Positions 35,445 to 42,627 of a stretch of DNA of 42,627 nucleotides are shown here, piece after piece. A program made the translations under genes and the position numbers. The notes under the pieces are model-generated. The model did no database searches. It was not told the DNA's origin and saw nothing but the letters and a program-made list of their open reading frames with translations. This DNA is from Sphingomonadales bacterium (GTDB lineage Bacteria > Pseudomonadota > Alphaproteobacteria > Sphingomonadales > Sphingomonadaceae): NCBI GenBank assembly GCA_027490095.1, contig JAIXYT010000024.1, positions 1-42,627 on the forward strand, read 5' to 3'. Position 1 is the first letter of the stretch, and each line of letters starts with the position of its first letter.

Positions 35445-35470
35445 GGCCGGCGGACGTTTGCCCGCCGGCC
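35445..35470. promoter_or_regulatory. Hairpin in the tauE-trmFO divergent region
   Basis: A perfect 9-bp inverted repeat (GGCCGGCGG / CCGCCGGCC) with an 8-base loop, 38 bases before the TauE start. The 245-base gap between TauE and trmFO has no gene. The hairpin could form in a TauE leader transcript or be an operator; nothing distinguishes these. Confidence 0.35.
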
Positions 35471-35652
35471 AGTCGGGTCGCTTTCAGCCCGGCGAACCGG
35501 GCAGGTCGGGATATCTGCCCAAATCCGTTCGCGCACAAGGGGCGGGAAGGCCTAAAAACGGACATAAGATCGTAAAGTTGGCACATCGGCTGCCGAATAT
35601 GCTTAACGCCGACCGCCTTGCCCGGGGCGTCGGGCGGCGACATAGAGCCGCC

Positions 35653-36999
35653 ATGGTGGATGCGGTTCATGTGGTGGGCGGCGGACTCGCCGGTTCGGAA
35701 GCGGCCTGGCAGCTGGCGCGGCGGGGCGTCCCGGTGGTTCTGCACGAGATGCGCGGCGGCGGCGGAATGACGCCGGCGCACCAGACCGACAGGCTGGCCG
35801 AGCTGGTCTGTTCGAACAGTTTCCGGTCGGACGATGCCGAGCACAATGCGGTGGGGCTGCTGCACGCGGAGATGCGGGCGCTCGATTCGCTGGTGATGCG
35901 CTGCGGCGACAAGGCGAAGGTGCCGGCAGGGAGCGCGCTGGCGGTGGACCGGGACATCTTTGCGGATGCGGTGACGGCGGAGCTGATGGGTCACCCGCTG
36001 GTGACGGTGGTGCGCGAGGAGGTGGGGACGCCGGACCCGAAATGGGGGCTGGTGCTGATCGCGACGGGGCCGCTGACGTCGGCGCCGCTGGCCGGGTTCA
36101 TCCAGGGGCTGACCGGAGAGGAGCATCTGGCCTTCTTCGATGCGATCGCGCCGATCGTGCACACGGACTCGATCGACATGGGGGTGGCCTGGCGGCAGTC
36201 CCGGTATGACAAGGGCCCCGATGGCGAGATTCTGCCGGCGGGCGAGGGGGATTACATCAACTGCCCTTTGACCAAGGCGCAGTATCTGGACTTCGTGGCG
36301 GCGCTGAATGCGGGCGAGAAGGCGGACTTCAAGGCGTGGGAGAAGGACACGCCCTATTTCGAGGGGTGCATGCCGATCGAGGTGATGGCGGCGCGGGGGG
36401 CCAACACGCTGCGCTTCGGGCCGATGAAGCCGGTGGGCTTGCGCGATCCGCGAACGGGGAAGGGGGCCTGGGCGGTGGTGCAGCTGCGGCAGGACAATGC
36501 CAGCGGCACGCTGATGAACATGGTGGGGTTCCAGACCAAGCTGAAGCATGGCGAGCAGACGCGCATCTTCCGGACGATTCCGGGGCTGGAGCAGGCGGAG
36601 TTTGCGCGGCTGGGGGGGCTGCACCGGAACAGCTTCATCCGCTCGCCCATCCTGCTGGACGGGACGTTGCGGCTGAAGGCGGACCCGCGGATCAGCTTTG
36701 CCGGGCAGATCACGGGGTGCGAGGGCTATGTGGAATCGGCGGCCGTGGGGCTGATGGCGGGGTTGTTCCTGGCCGCGCGGGCGCAGGGGAATGACCCGGT
36801 GCGGCCGCCGCGGGAGACGGCGATGGGGTCTCTGCTGGCGCACATCACCGGGGAGGCGGTGGCGGAGAGCTTCCAGCCGATGAACGTGAATTTCGGGCTG
36901 TTTCCGCCGATCGAGGGGGCGGAGAAGGGGCGGGAGCGCAAGGCGAAGATTTCGGCGCGGGCGCGGGTTGCGCTGGATGGGTGGATGCGCGCGGCCTGA
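35653..36999 (+). CDS. trmFO: Methylenetetrahydrofolate-tRNA-(uracil-5-)-methyltransferase TrmFO
   Basis: Methylates U54 in the T-loop of tRNA using methylenetetrahydrofolate and FAD; cytosolic, 448 residues. The N-terminal FAD site [21 protein letters not shown] is followed by the family signature HEMR, then [17 protein letters not shown] near 50, and CPLTKAQY, with the catalytic-type cysteine, near 210. Later conserved stretches are [20 protein letters not shown] and [19 protein letters not shown], which are typical of TrmFO rather than GidA (as separate ≤20-residue reads). The ATG at 35653 is the family start; its ribosome site is weak. It is a single gene between tauE and the DUF4269 gene. 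Confidence 0.96.
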   Translation: MVDAVHVVGGGLAGSEAAWQLARRGVPVVLHEMRGGGGMTPAHQTDRLAELVCSNSFRSDDAEHNAVGLLHAEMRALDSLVMRCGDKAKVPAGSALAVDRDIFADAVTAELMGHPLVTVVREEVGTPDPKWGLVLIATGPLTSAPLAGFIQGLTGEEHLAFFDAIAPIVHTDSIDMGVAWRQSRYDKGPDGEILPAGEGDYINCPLTKAQYLDFVAALNAGEKADFKAWEKDTPYFEGCMPIEVMAARGANTLRFGPMKPVGLRDPRTGKGAWAVVQLRQDNASGTLMNMVGFQTKLKHGEQTRIFRTIPGLEQAEFARLGGLHRNSFIRSPILLDGTLRLKADPRISFAGQITGCEGYVESAAVGLMAGLFLAARAQGNDPVRPPRETAMGSLLAHITGEAVAESFQPMNVNFGLFPPIEGAEKGRERKAKISARARVALDGWMRAA

Positions 37000-37017
37000 G
37001 AGGCTGGCGGGCCACGA

Positions 37018-37560
37018 TCAGCCGAGAACGGCTGGCTGGAAGCCGGCTTCGGTGAGGCAGGAGGCAAGTGTGCTGTCGGGCTGTGCCGAGAGGTGCAGGA
37101 GGGCCTGGTAGGGGTCTCCGGGGAGGCGAAGCACCTGGCCGAAGGCGGGTTCGGTTTTCGTGCCTCCGTGCCGGCGGGTCATGACGGCCTGCCGGAAGGG
37201 CGCGCCGCCGAGGGCGAGGAGCCTCCGTTCGACGTCGAAGTGGCGCCAGCCCCATTGGTGGGCGACGGCCAAGGGCTGGCCGAAGATCTCGAAGCGCCAC
37301 CCCTCGGCCTGGAAGGCGGCGACGACCGCCCGGCCTTCCGAAATCCATTGGCGGATGGTGAAGTCGTGCCATTCGTGGAACGCTGCCCAGACGTGTTGCG
37401 CGAAGGCCGGAAGGTCAGGGGCATGGCACAGGATGTCGATGTCGCTGGTCGGCAGGTCCAGCCCGAGAGGGGGCGTTCCAGCGACATGCGGGTCGAATGG
37501 TCCGAGAGTCTGCAGGATGGCGGTCCGTGCCAGTGCGTCCTTGTAGCTTGGCCTGTCCAT
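37018..37560 (-). CDS. DUF4269 domain protein (nucleotidyltransferase-like)
   Basis: A 180-residue protein. Near residue 38, DLPTSDIDILCH resembles the paired Asp motif of nucleotidyltransferase folds, as noted for DUF4269 proteins; the QPLAVAHQWGWRHFDVERRL segment (about 98-117) is also characteristic. No export signal or membrane segment. Function not established for the family. It is convergent with trmFO (18-base gap) and divergent from the VOC gene at 37653. Confidence 0.8.
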   Translation of the reverse strand: MDRPSYKDALARTAILQTLGPFDPHVAGTPPLGLDLPTSDIDILCHAPDLPAFAQHVWAAFHEWHDFTIRQWISEGRAVVAAFQAEGWRFEIFGQPLAVAHQWGWRHFDVERRLLALGGAPFRQAVMTRRHGGTKTEPAFGQVLRLPGDPYQALLHLSAQPDSTLASCLTEAGFQPAVLG

Positions 37561-37652
37561 AGGGCTCCGGTATCGTGTGTGCGGCTGGATTTGAAGTGCG
37601 CCGAGGGCGAGCGCGACCGGCGCTGCGGCTAGCCGGGGTGCAGGAGGCGAGC

Positions 37653-38093
37653 ATGGCTGTGCATGAGCTGTTTCCGTACATTCGGGTGAAGGATGGTGAC
37701 CGGGCGGTTGCCTTTTACAAGGCGGCGTTCGGGGCCGAGGAGCTGTTCCGGCTGGTGGAGCCGGGCGGGCGGCTGGGGCATTGCGAGCTGAAGATGGGCT
37801 CGGGGGTGCTGATGCTTTCCGAGGAATTTCCGGAGTTCGGGATTCATGCGATTGCGCCGGGGGAGGCGGCGGGCGTGATGCTGCACCTGCATGTGGACGA
37901 TGCGGATGCGGTGGTGGCCAAGGCCGTGGCGGCTGGCGCGGAGCTGGTGCAGCCGCTTTCAGATCAATTCTATGGCGAGCGCTCGGGGAAGATCCGTGAT
38001 CCGTTCGGCTATGACTGGTCGGTCGGGCACTCGATCGAGGAGCTGACGCCGGCAGAGATGCAGCGGCGGTATGAGGCGATGATGGCGGGCTGA
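37653..38093 (+). CDS. VOC family (glyoxalase-like) protein
   Basis: A 146-residue vicinal-oxygen-chelate protein. It opens FPYIRVKDGDRAVAFYKAAF, with the typical first beta-alpha unit, continues LGHCELKMGSGVLMLSE, and has HLHVDDADAVVAKAVAAGAE and the closing GKIRDPFGYDWSVGH, matching PhnB/YdcJ-like members. Metal-ligand candidates are His in LGHCEL and the Asp/Glu pattern of the second unit. The ATG at 37653 has CAGGAGGCGAGC before it. The substrate is unknown. A second, unrelated-looking VOC gene lies 660 bases downstream. Confidence 0.88.
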   Translation: MAVHELFPYIRVKDGDRAVAFYKAAFGAEELFRLVEPGGRLGHCELKMGSGVLMLSEEFPEFGIHAIAPGEAAGVMLHLHVDDADAVVAKAVAAGAELVQPLSDQFYGERSGKIRDPFGYDWSVGHSIEELTPAEMQRRYEAMMAG

Positions 38094-38115
38094 GTGGGGC
38101 TGTTGCCCCTGTCCT

Positions 38116-38556
38116 CTATTGGGCGGGCACGACCGTTGCTTGCCGGGCGAGGAAGCGCCACTTGCCGTCTTCCCACAGGAAGACGTTGGTGAAGCGGCGG
38201 GTGAGGGTCTGGCCTGGATAGGTCTTTCCGAGATTGCTGGTTGGGGTTGGTTTCACGGTCTCGTGGCCGGCGACGATGCCGACGTTGCCGGTGAGGGCGA
38301 CCCCTTCGATGACGCGTTCGAAGCGCTCGCTTGCGGCGCCGCCGCGTTCGAGGATCGCGACCACATCGGCCTTGCGCCGGACGACGTTTGCGGGGGCGTT
38401 GATGATGTAGTTCGGGTGCATGAACGCGCGTTGGGCCGCGGCATCGCCTTCGATGATGATGCGCATCTGTTCGGCGTCTGCTGCGCGGAGGTTTGCCTCG
38501 TTCGGCGTGGCGGTGGCTGCTGCCGCGGCGAGGAGGATGGCGAGAATGGCAGTCAT
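38116..38556 (-). CDS. Exported SnoaL/DUF4440-like protein
   Basis: A 146-residue protein with a short signal peptide (MTAILAILLAAAAATA) and one NTF2-like domain. AQRAFMHPNYIINAPANVVRRK and the closing FTNVFLWEDGKWRFLARQAT are typical of the DUF4440/SnoaL cone fold (each quoted stretch taken in part). Many such proteins bind small hydrophobic ligands; the ligand here is unknown. The ATG at 38556 has CCAGGAGAGTCG before it. It is convergent with the upstream VOC gene (22-base gap). Confidence 0.8.
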   Translation of the reverse strand: MTAILAILLAAAAATATPNEANLRAADAEQMRIIIEGDAAAQRAFMHPNYIINAPANVVRRKADVVAILERGGAASERFERVIEGVALTGNVGIVAGHETVKPTPTSNLGKTYPGQTLTRRFTNVFLWEDGKWRFLARQATVVPAQ

Positions 38557-38627
38557 TTCGACTCTCCTGGGACGGGCGCCTGGTGAAGGTGCCGTGGGCG
38601 CCGGTTGGCATGGAGAGAATGAGAAGA

Positions 38628-38647
38628 CGGGCTTCGGGTCAAGCCCG
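38628..38647. repeat. Intergenic palindrome
   Basis: CGGGCTT and AAGCCCG arms around six bases, followed by GGGGCGACGG. It is a variant of the family at 12720, 39215 and 40607, with the TCAAG core kept. It lies in the 197-base gap before the low-G+C VOC gene. Confidence 0.6.
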
Positions 38648-38753
38648 GGGCGACGGGGGGCAGCGGCGGTATGGGGCGCTGATGGTGGGGTGAGGGCTTG
38701 GGGTCTGCTTTCGACCCCATTGCGGACCACAAGGCGTGACAATAGGATTTGCG

Positions 38754-39152
38754 ATGATGAGTCGTCTGGTCCCCAACCTACGATACCGTGAGCCGAAAAG
38801 AGCTGCGGAATGGCTGGCAAAAGCCTTCGGCTTTGGCATCCGCGAGGTCGTGGAAATTGGAGACGCAGTCACCCATGTCGAGATGAGTTTTGGCGGAGAT
38901 CTGATTTACCTTAGCCGTGACAGCGATTACGACAGATATGGCATGCACTCCCCTATGGGCCTTAACGGCACAAACCAAAGCGTCTGTGTCGTCTTGACGG
39001 GCAATGTCGACGGTGCGTGCGAACGTGCCCGGTCGGCCGGGGCCGAAATCATGACAGAGCCCTACAATACGCCCTTCGGCTCGCGTGACTTTGTCTGCCG
39101 GGACTTGGAAGGTCATATCTGGACGCTCGGGACATATAGCGGGTCATCCTGA
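38754..39152 (+). CDS. VOC family protein, low G+C, possibly acquired
   Basis: A 132-residue VOC-type protein: LVPNLRYREPKRAAEWLAKAF is the first unit (partly quoted family pattern), then VTHVEMSFGGDLIYLS, and the second unit has VDGACERARSAGAEIM and the closing SRDFVCRDLEGHIWTLG with the conserved Asp/Glu and Trp. Such proteins include bleomycin-resistance-like and glyoxalase-like members; no role can be assigned. The ATG at 38754 follows TAGGATTTGCG. Base composition is clearly different from neighbours: the line at 38881 has 27/60 G+C. It is bracketed by palindromic repeats at 38628 and 39215. Horizontal acquisition is inferred. Confidence 0.82.
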   Translation: MMSRLVPNLRYREPKRAAEWLAKAFGFGIREVVEIGDAVTHVEMSFGGDLIYLSRDSDYDRYGMHSPMGLNGTNQSVCVVLTGNVDGACERARSAGAEIMTEPYNTPFGSRDFVCRDLEGHIWTLGTYSGSS

Positions 39153-39214
39153 ACTTGTCCGCTTCCCACCCCAACTCGAACATTTCTCCGCGCCGCAGGC
39201 GCAGTTCAAGCCAA

Positions 39215-39235
39215 GCCCCGGATCAAGTCCGGGGC
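39215..39235. repeat. Intergenic palindrome
   Basis: GCCCCGGA and TCCGGGGC arms around TCAAG. It shares its core with the repeat at 12720-12740. Confidence 0.75.
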
Positions 39236-39271
39236 GCCGCTGGAGGAGAGCGGGCTTCCAAGTTCGAGGGT

Positions 39272-39292
39272 GCAGGGAAATCATTTCCCTGC
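39272..39292. repeat. GCAGGGAAAT palindrome, copy 1
   Basis: Two perfect 10-base arms (GCAGGGAAAT / ATTTCCCTGC) around a single C, preceded by GAGGGT. It is 38 bases past the stop of the minus-strand aminotransferase gene, and between the two lie a second stem (CTCGGGC/GCCCGAG) and CCGCCGGAGGC. The same element occurs at 40645-40665. Confidence 0.85.
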
Positions 39293-39329
39293 TGGGTCTC
39301 GGGCGAAGCCCGAGCCGCCGGAGGCTCCC

Positions 39330-40454
39330 TTAGGCTCTGACCAGCACGGGCAGCGCTTCGGCGTAGCGGGCGACGTCTTCCATCTTGCCGCAGGAGACGC
39401 GGCTCCATTCGTTCCACTTGGGGCCGTAGCTGCCGCGGATCATGATGTTCTGCGCCTGGAGGGCTTTCTGGAGGCGGTCGGCGTCGGGGACTTTCACGTA
39501 GACGAAGTTGGTGGCGCTGGGGAGGGTTTCGAGGCCGGCTTTTGTGGCGGCTTCTGTGAGCATCTGGCGGGCCTCGATGATCTTTGCGCGGGAGAAGGCG
39601 AGGAACTCCGCGTCGTCGTAGGTGGCCATGGCTGCTGCGAGGCCGGCTGTGCTGTTGCCGACGCTCATGGACCAGGGCTTGAGCTTGGCGATGAGGTCGG
39701 GCCTCGCGATGGCGTAGCCGACGCGCATCCCGGCGAGGCCGTAGATCTTGGAGAAGGTGCGGGCGATGATGATGTTGTCGCCGGCCTTCACGCGGTCGAT
39801 GAGGGTGTTGGCGGCGGGGTCGGGCGTGAGTTCGTTGTAGGCCTCATCGAGGATGAGGGTGACGTGTGCGGGCAAGGCTGCGGCGAGTGCGCGGACGTCG
39901 CTCGCGGGGATGAGGCGGCCGGTGGGGTTGTTGGGGTTGCAGAGGTGGACGGCGCTTGTGCCTGCGGTGACCGAGGCGGACATGCGCTCGAGATCCTGCG
40001 ACATGTCGGGTTTGAGCGGCACGCGCGCGATGGGGACACCCTTGCCTTCGGCGTAGCGCAGCGGCGGGTCGAAGGTGAGGTCGGAGGCGACGATGCTGCC
40101 TTTCTGGCCCAGGGCCATGGTGGCGCAGTTGAGGACTTCGTTGGAGCCGGCGCCGATGAGGATGTGGGCAGGCGTGAGGCCGTGGCGCTGGGCGATGGCC
40201 GCCGCGAGGGCCTGTTCGCCGCCGTTGGCATAGTAGCAGCCGTGGGCGGCGTGCTCGGCGATGGCCTTCAGGGCTGCCGGCGAGGGGCCGTAGGGGTTTT
40301 CGTTGCGCATCAGCATGGCGGTGCCGGGCGGGGGGGCGAAGGGGGCCTTGGTTGCCGTGGTGGTTGCGGCGCGGGCAGTGACGGGGAGCGTGAGGGCCGT
40401 GGCGGTGGCGCCGGCGATGCCGAACAGGCTGCGGCGGCTGACGGTTGGTTGCAT
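39330..40454 (-). CDS. HisC-like PLP aminotransferase with Tat signal
   Basis: A 374-residue class I/II fold-type I aminotransferase. After an N-terminal twin-arginine leader (TVSRRSLFGIAGATATAL, residues 4-21), the enzyme has NENPYGPS at 51-58, NPNNPTG at 173-179, LDEAYNE near 202, and the PLP lysine K236 in TFSKIYGLAGMRVGY, all as in histidinol-phosphate/aromatic aminotransferases. The late SRVSCGK contains the substrate-carboxylate-binding arginine. The leader predicts export to the periplasm, unusual for this family. No his operon genes are adjacent, so a role in histidine synthesis is unlikely. The ATG at 40454 is the first in the frame. Confidence 0.88.
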   Translation of the reverse strand: MQPTVSRRSLFGIAGATATALTLPVTARAATTTATKAPFAPPPGTAMLMRNENPYGPSPAALKAIAEHAAHGCYYANGGEQALAAAIAQRHGLTPAHILIGAGSNEVLNCATMALGQKGSIVASDLTFDPPLRYAEGKGVPIARVPLKPDMSQDLERMSASVTAGTSAVHLCNPNNPTGRLIPASDVRALAAALPAHVTLILDEAYNELTPDPAANTLIDRVKAGDNIIIARTFSKIYGLAGMRVGYAIARPDLIAKLKPWSMSVGNSTAGLAAAMATYDDAEFLAFSRAKIIEARQMLTEAATKAGLETLPSATNFVYVKVPDADRLQKALQAQNIMIRGSYGPKWNEWSRVSCGKMEDVARYAEALPVLVRA

Positions 40455-40606
40455 GTGAAATCCCCCTCGATGGCCTATTGTGCTGGCCTTCGGTTCCTGT
40501 CGCGCGCTGGGCTGCTCTGTGGCGGCCTTTGGCGGGAGGCTAGGGCTGGGGGTGTTGGGGTGTCAACGGGTGGTCTGCGCCGCAGGCAGTTCCATGGCGG
40601 CACGAG

Positions 40607-40626
40607 GTCCCAGCGTGCGCTGGGAC
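40607..40626. repeat. Intergenic palindrome with flanks like 12720
   Basis: GTCCCAGC and GCTGGGAC arms around GTGC. Both this copy and 12720-12740 sit between CGGCACGAG and GACG, while the stem sequence differs by compensating changes. This indicates a conserved structure. Confidence 0.75.
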
Positions 40627-40644
40627 GACGGATATTGGGAGGGT

Positions 40645-40665
40645 GCAGGGAAATCATTTCCCTGC
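40645..40665. repeat. GCAGGGAAAT palindrome, copy 2
   Basis: Identical in its 21 bases to 39272-39292 and again preceded by GAGGGT and followed by CCGCCGGAGGC, 18 bases past the stop of the minus-strand hydrolase gene. The extra stem of copy 1 is missing. Confidence 0.85.
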
Positions 40666-40682
40666 CCGCCGGAGGCCTTTGC

Positions 40683-41456
40683 CTACCCCAGCGAGGCCAT
40701 GAAGCGGCTGATGGCGGCGGCGACGCGGGGGCGGGTGGCGTCGTGGAAGAGCCAGTGGCCGGTGTTGGCCCATTCCTCGTAATCGACGCGGGCGCCGGCT
40801 GCGGTGAGGTGGCGGGCGGTCTTGCGGGAGGTGGCGGGGGGGACGATGCGGTCGTCGAGGCCGGTGATCATGAGGGTGGGCTGCTGCAAGCGGCTGTAGT
40901 CGACGTGGCTGCCCTTGTCGGGATCCAGGAAGGGGGCGGCGAGCTGGGCGAGGACGGGGCCGGAATCCCAGGTGAGTTCGGCGAGTGCGGGGCGAATTTC
41001 GGCTTCGGGGACGCCGTTGTAGACGCCGAAGCGGGCGGCGTCCTCGTCGAGGAGGGTGGGTTCCTTCCACCAGCCCCATTTGCCGGTGACGCTCCACATG
41101 GTGCGGATGGAGGCGGCCGAGAAGGCGCCGGCCTGGGCGGAGGGGGCGGTGGAGAGGAGGATGAGGCCTTTGGGCTGGATGCGGACCGAGAGGAGCTGGG
41201 CCAGCAGGCCGCCCATGGAGTGGCCGAGGACGACGCAGGGCTCGCCAAGGGCGGCGGCGTCGCGTTCGAGGGCGGCGACATAGTCGGCGAGGCGGGTGGT
41301 GGCGAGTGCTGCGGGGGCAGGCGCGCCTGGGGGCACGTCGTGGGACGGCAAGGTGACGGCGGCGGAGCGGATGCCGGTGGCTTCGAGTTCGGCGCGCATT
41401 TGCGTGAAGGTGGAGGGGCGGCTCCACATGCCGTGGATCATCAGGATCGGCGGCAT
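40683..41456 (-). CDS. Alpha/beta hydrolase
   Basis: A 257-residue serine hydrolase of the alpha/beta fold. It has the oxyanion-hole region ILMIHGMWSRPSTF (about 4-17), nucleophile S80 in GHSMGG, a likely acid aspartate in ITGLDDRIVPP, and the catalytic histidine in NTGHWLF near residue 236. No signal peptide. The substrate is unknown; a short-chain esterase or lactonase is possible. The ATG at 41456 follows AAGGGACAG. It lies 28 bases after maeB on the same strand and may be read from its transcript. Confidence 0.88.
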   Translation of the reverse strand: MPPILMIHGMWSRPSTFTQMRAELEATGIRSAAVTLPSHDVPPGAPAPAALATTRLADYVAALERDAAALGEPCVVLGHSMGGLLAQLLSVRIQPKGLILLSTAPSAQAGAFSAASIRTMWSVTGKWGWWKEPTLLDEDAARFGVYNGVPEAEIRPALAELTWDSGPVLAQLAAPFLDPDKGSHVDYSRLQQPTLMITGLDDRIVPPATSRKTARHLTAAGARVDYEEWANTGHWLFHDATRPRVAAAISRFMASLG

Positions 41457-41484
41457 TATTGAACTGTCCCTTCTTGCGCGCAGG

Positions 41485-42627
41485 TCACTGCACGACTCCC
41501 GCGGCGGCCAGCGCCGCGAGGGTTACGAGGTCGGAGGCGCCCGATGTCATGGGCGCGATCTGGACCGACTTCGACATGTTGACGAGAACCGGGCCGATGA
41601 CGCGGCCGCCGCCCAGTTCCTTCAGCAGCTTTGCGGCGATGTTGGCGGACTGGAGGCCGGGCATGACGAGGACATTGGCGGGGCCGGTGAGGCGGTTGAA
41701 GGGATAGACGTCTGCGAGGCTGCGGTTCAGCGCCACGTCGACCGACATTTCGCCTTCATATTCGAAGCCGGGGCGAAGCTCGTCGAGGATGGCGACCGCT
41801 TCGTGGAGGGCGCCGAGGTAGGAGCCGGGCGGGTTGCCGAAGTTGGAGTAGGAGAGGAAGGCGACCCGCGGTTCGAGGCCGAGGCGGCGGGCGGCGGCGG
41901 CCATCTTGACGGCTGTGTCGGCGAGCTGGCGGCCTGTCGGGCGCTCGTTTACCGTGGTGTCGCCGATGAGGAAGGTGCCGGCGCGGCCGGCGAAGATGTG
42001 GAAGCCGAAGGGGCTGTGGTCTGGCACGGGGTCGATGACGAGGCGGACCTGGCTCATGACCTGGTTGAAGTGGCGCGTGCACCCTGAGACCATGGCGTCG
42101 GCTTCGCCCATCTCGACCATCAGGGCGGCGAAGATGTTGCGCTCGTTGTTGACCATGCGCTGGACGTCGCGCTTGAGGTAGCCCTGGCGCTGGAGGCGGG
42201 CGTAGAGGCGCTCGACCATGGCGGGAACCAGCGGCGAGTTGGCGCTGTTGTGGATGGGGTAGTTTTCGGGGTCGGAGACGCCGATGCGGCGGAAGGCTTC
42301 GAGGATGGGTTCCTCGCGGCCGACGAGGAGGGGTTCGCCGTAGCCCGAGGTGCGGAAGGACACGGCTGCGCGGAGCACGGTTTCCTGCTCGCCCTCGGCG
42401 AAGACGATGCGGCTGGCCTTGGCGCGGGCGGCCTCGAAGCTGGCGGCAAGCGCGGAGGAGGTGGGGTTGAGGCGGGCGCGGAGCTCGAGCTTGTAGGCCT
42501 CCATGTCGAAGATGGGCTTGCGGGCGACGCCGGAATCCATGGCTGCCTGGGCGACGGCGGCGGGCACGCGCTCGATGAGGCGGGGGTCGAAGGGGGCGGG
42601 GATGATGTAGTCGGGGCCGAAGACGTG
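41485..42627 (-). CDS. maeB: NADP-dependent malic enzyme with phosphotransacetylase-like domain (N-terminal part outside window)
   Basis: The C-terminal 380 residues of a MaeB-type malic enzyme, which decarboxylates malate to pyruvate with NADP. The frame is open to the right edge, where YIIPAPFDPRLIERVPAAVA and AMDSGVARKPI mark the end of the malic domain. From about 42430 on, the phosphotransacetylase-like domain begins (RIVFAEGEQETVLRAA), with MVSGCTRHFNQVM, GTFLIGDTTVNERPTG, FLSYSNFGNPPGS and VLVMPGLQSANIAAKLL. This domain is regulatory in MaeB enzymes, binding acetyl-CoA, and is not itself a working phosphotransacetylase. The stop is 28 bases before the hydrolase start. Confidence 0.93.
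   Translation of the reverse strand, partial: HVFGPDYIIPAPFDPRLIERVPAAVAQAAMDSGVARKPIFDMEAYKLELRARLNPTSSALAASFEAARAKASRIVFAEGEQETVLRAAVSFRTSGYGEPLLVGREEPILEAFRRIGVSDPENYPIHNSANSPLVPAMVERLYARLQRQGYLKRDVQRMVNNERNIFAALMVEMGEADAMVSGCTRHFNQVMSQVRLVIDPVPDHSPFGFHIFAGRAGTFLIGDTTVNERPTGRQLADTAVKMAAAARRLGLEPRVAFLSYSNFGNPPGSYLGALHEAVAILDELRPGFEYEGEMSVDVALNRSLADVYPFNRLTGPANVLVMPGLQSANIAAKLLKELGGGRVIGPVLVNMSKSVQIAPMTSGASDLVTLAALAAAGVVQ

Noticed and set aside
35410-35652. A longer N-terminus for TrmFO from the in-frame start at 35410
   Set aside because: The upstream 81 codons are Arg/Gly-rich, cross the divergent promoter region and precede the FAD motif that normally begins the protein.
1-42627. CRISPR arrays, rRNA, insertion sequences, prophage genes
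   Set aside because: No regularly spaced repeats, transposase or phage structural motifs, or rRNA-like sequence were found on reading both strands.

Overview
The window is a high-G+C, gene-dense chromosomal segment from an alphaproteobacterium, most likely a member of the Sphingomonadales. The evidence is a PEPxxWA-type C-terminal sorting signal, a large TonB-dependent receptor, several twin-arginine-exported enzymes, the folate-dependent tRNA methyltransferase TrmFO, the TauE/SafE plus TIGR02186 pair, and intergenic palindromes of the kind often seen in sphingomonads. The genus cannot be fixed from this stretch alone. I see no rRNA, tRNA, CRISPR array, transposase, integrase or replication origin, and no gene-free stretch longer than 300 bases.

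Layout. 1-2456 (+): 3' part of coaBC, then dut, a MoeB/ThiF-type activating enzyme and a small DsrE-like protein, all overlapping. 2453-4588 (-): a PEP-CTERM protein and an MFS exporter. 4645-6849 (+): a YfcG-like glutathione transferase and a Tat-exported D-glutamate deacylase-like amidohydrolase. 6853-9654 (-): a Crp/Fnr regulator followed by two unrecognised genes (one secreted, one membrane protein) that sit between two copies of the regulator's 3' end. 9779-12528 (+): two coupled DUF1254/DUF1214 proteins, divergent from the regulator. 12766-15490 (-): a short-chain dehydrogenase and acetyl-CoA synthetase. 15626-20630 (+): a lipoprotein, an MFS transporter and a TonB-dependent receptor closed by a clear terminator. 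20784-21954 (+): cytochrome b561 overlapping a membrane-tethered LuxR-type regulator. 21977-27997 (-): a Tat-signal dehydrogenase, a small winged-helix protein with no normal start codon, an outer-membrane barrel, a VIT-family transporter and a Baeyer-Villiger-type monooxygenase. 28058-35407 (-): M16 peptidase, PepN, and TIGR02186 with TauE. 35653-36999 (+): trmFO. 37018-41456: a set of small genes (DUF4269, two VOC proteins, a SnoaL-like protein, a Tat-signal aminotransferase, an alpha/beta hydrolase) separated by palindromic repeats. 41485-42627 (-): the C-terminal part of malic enzyme MaeB.

Most of this is ordinary core and catabolic content: coenzyme A and nucleotide metabolism, acetate activation, peptide breakdown (PepN with M16, D-acyl amino acid deacylation) and substrate uptake. 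The most unusual feature is the 6853-9058 region. A 64-bp segment encoding the last 20 residues of the Crp/Fnr regulator is present twice in direct orientation (61/64 identical) around a ~2.1-kb, lower-G+C, two-gene module. The distal copy is fused in frame to the membrane protein. This looks like a cassette that entered the 3' end of the regulator gene and restored it, but no recombinase is visible. Other points are a gene apparently starting at ATC, three Tat-type signals on cofactor- or metal-dependent enzymes, and two families of intergenic palindromes, two of which bracket a low-G+C VOC gene.
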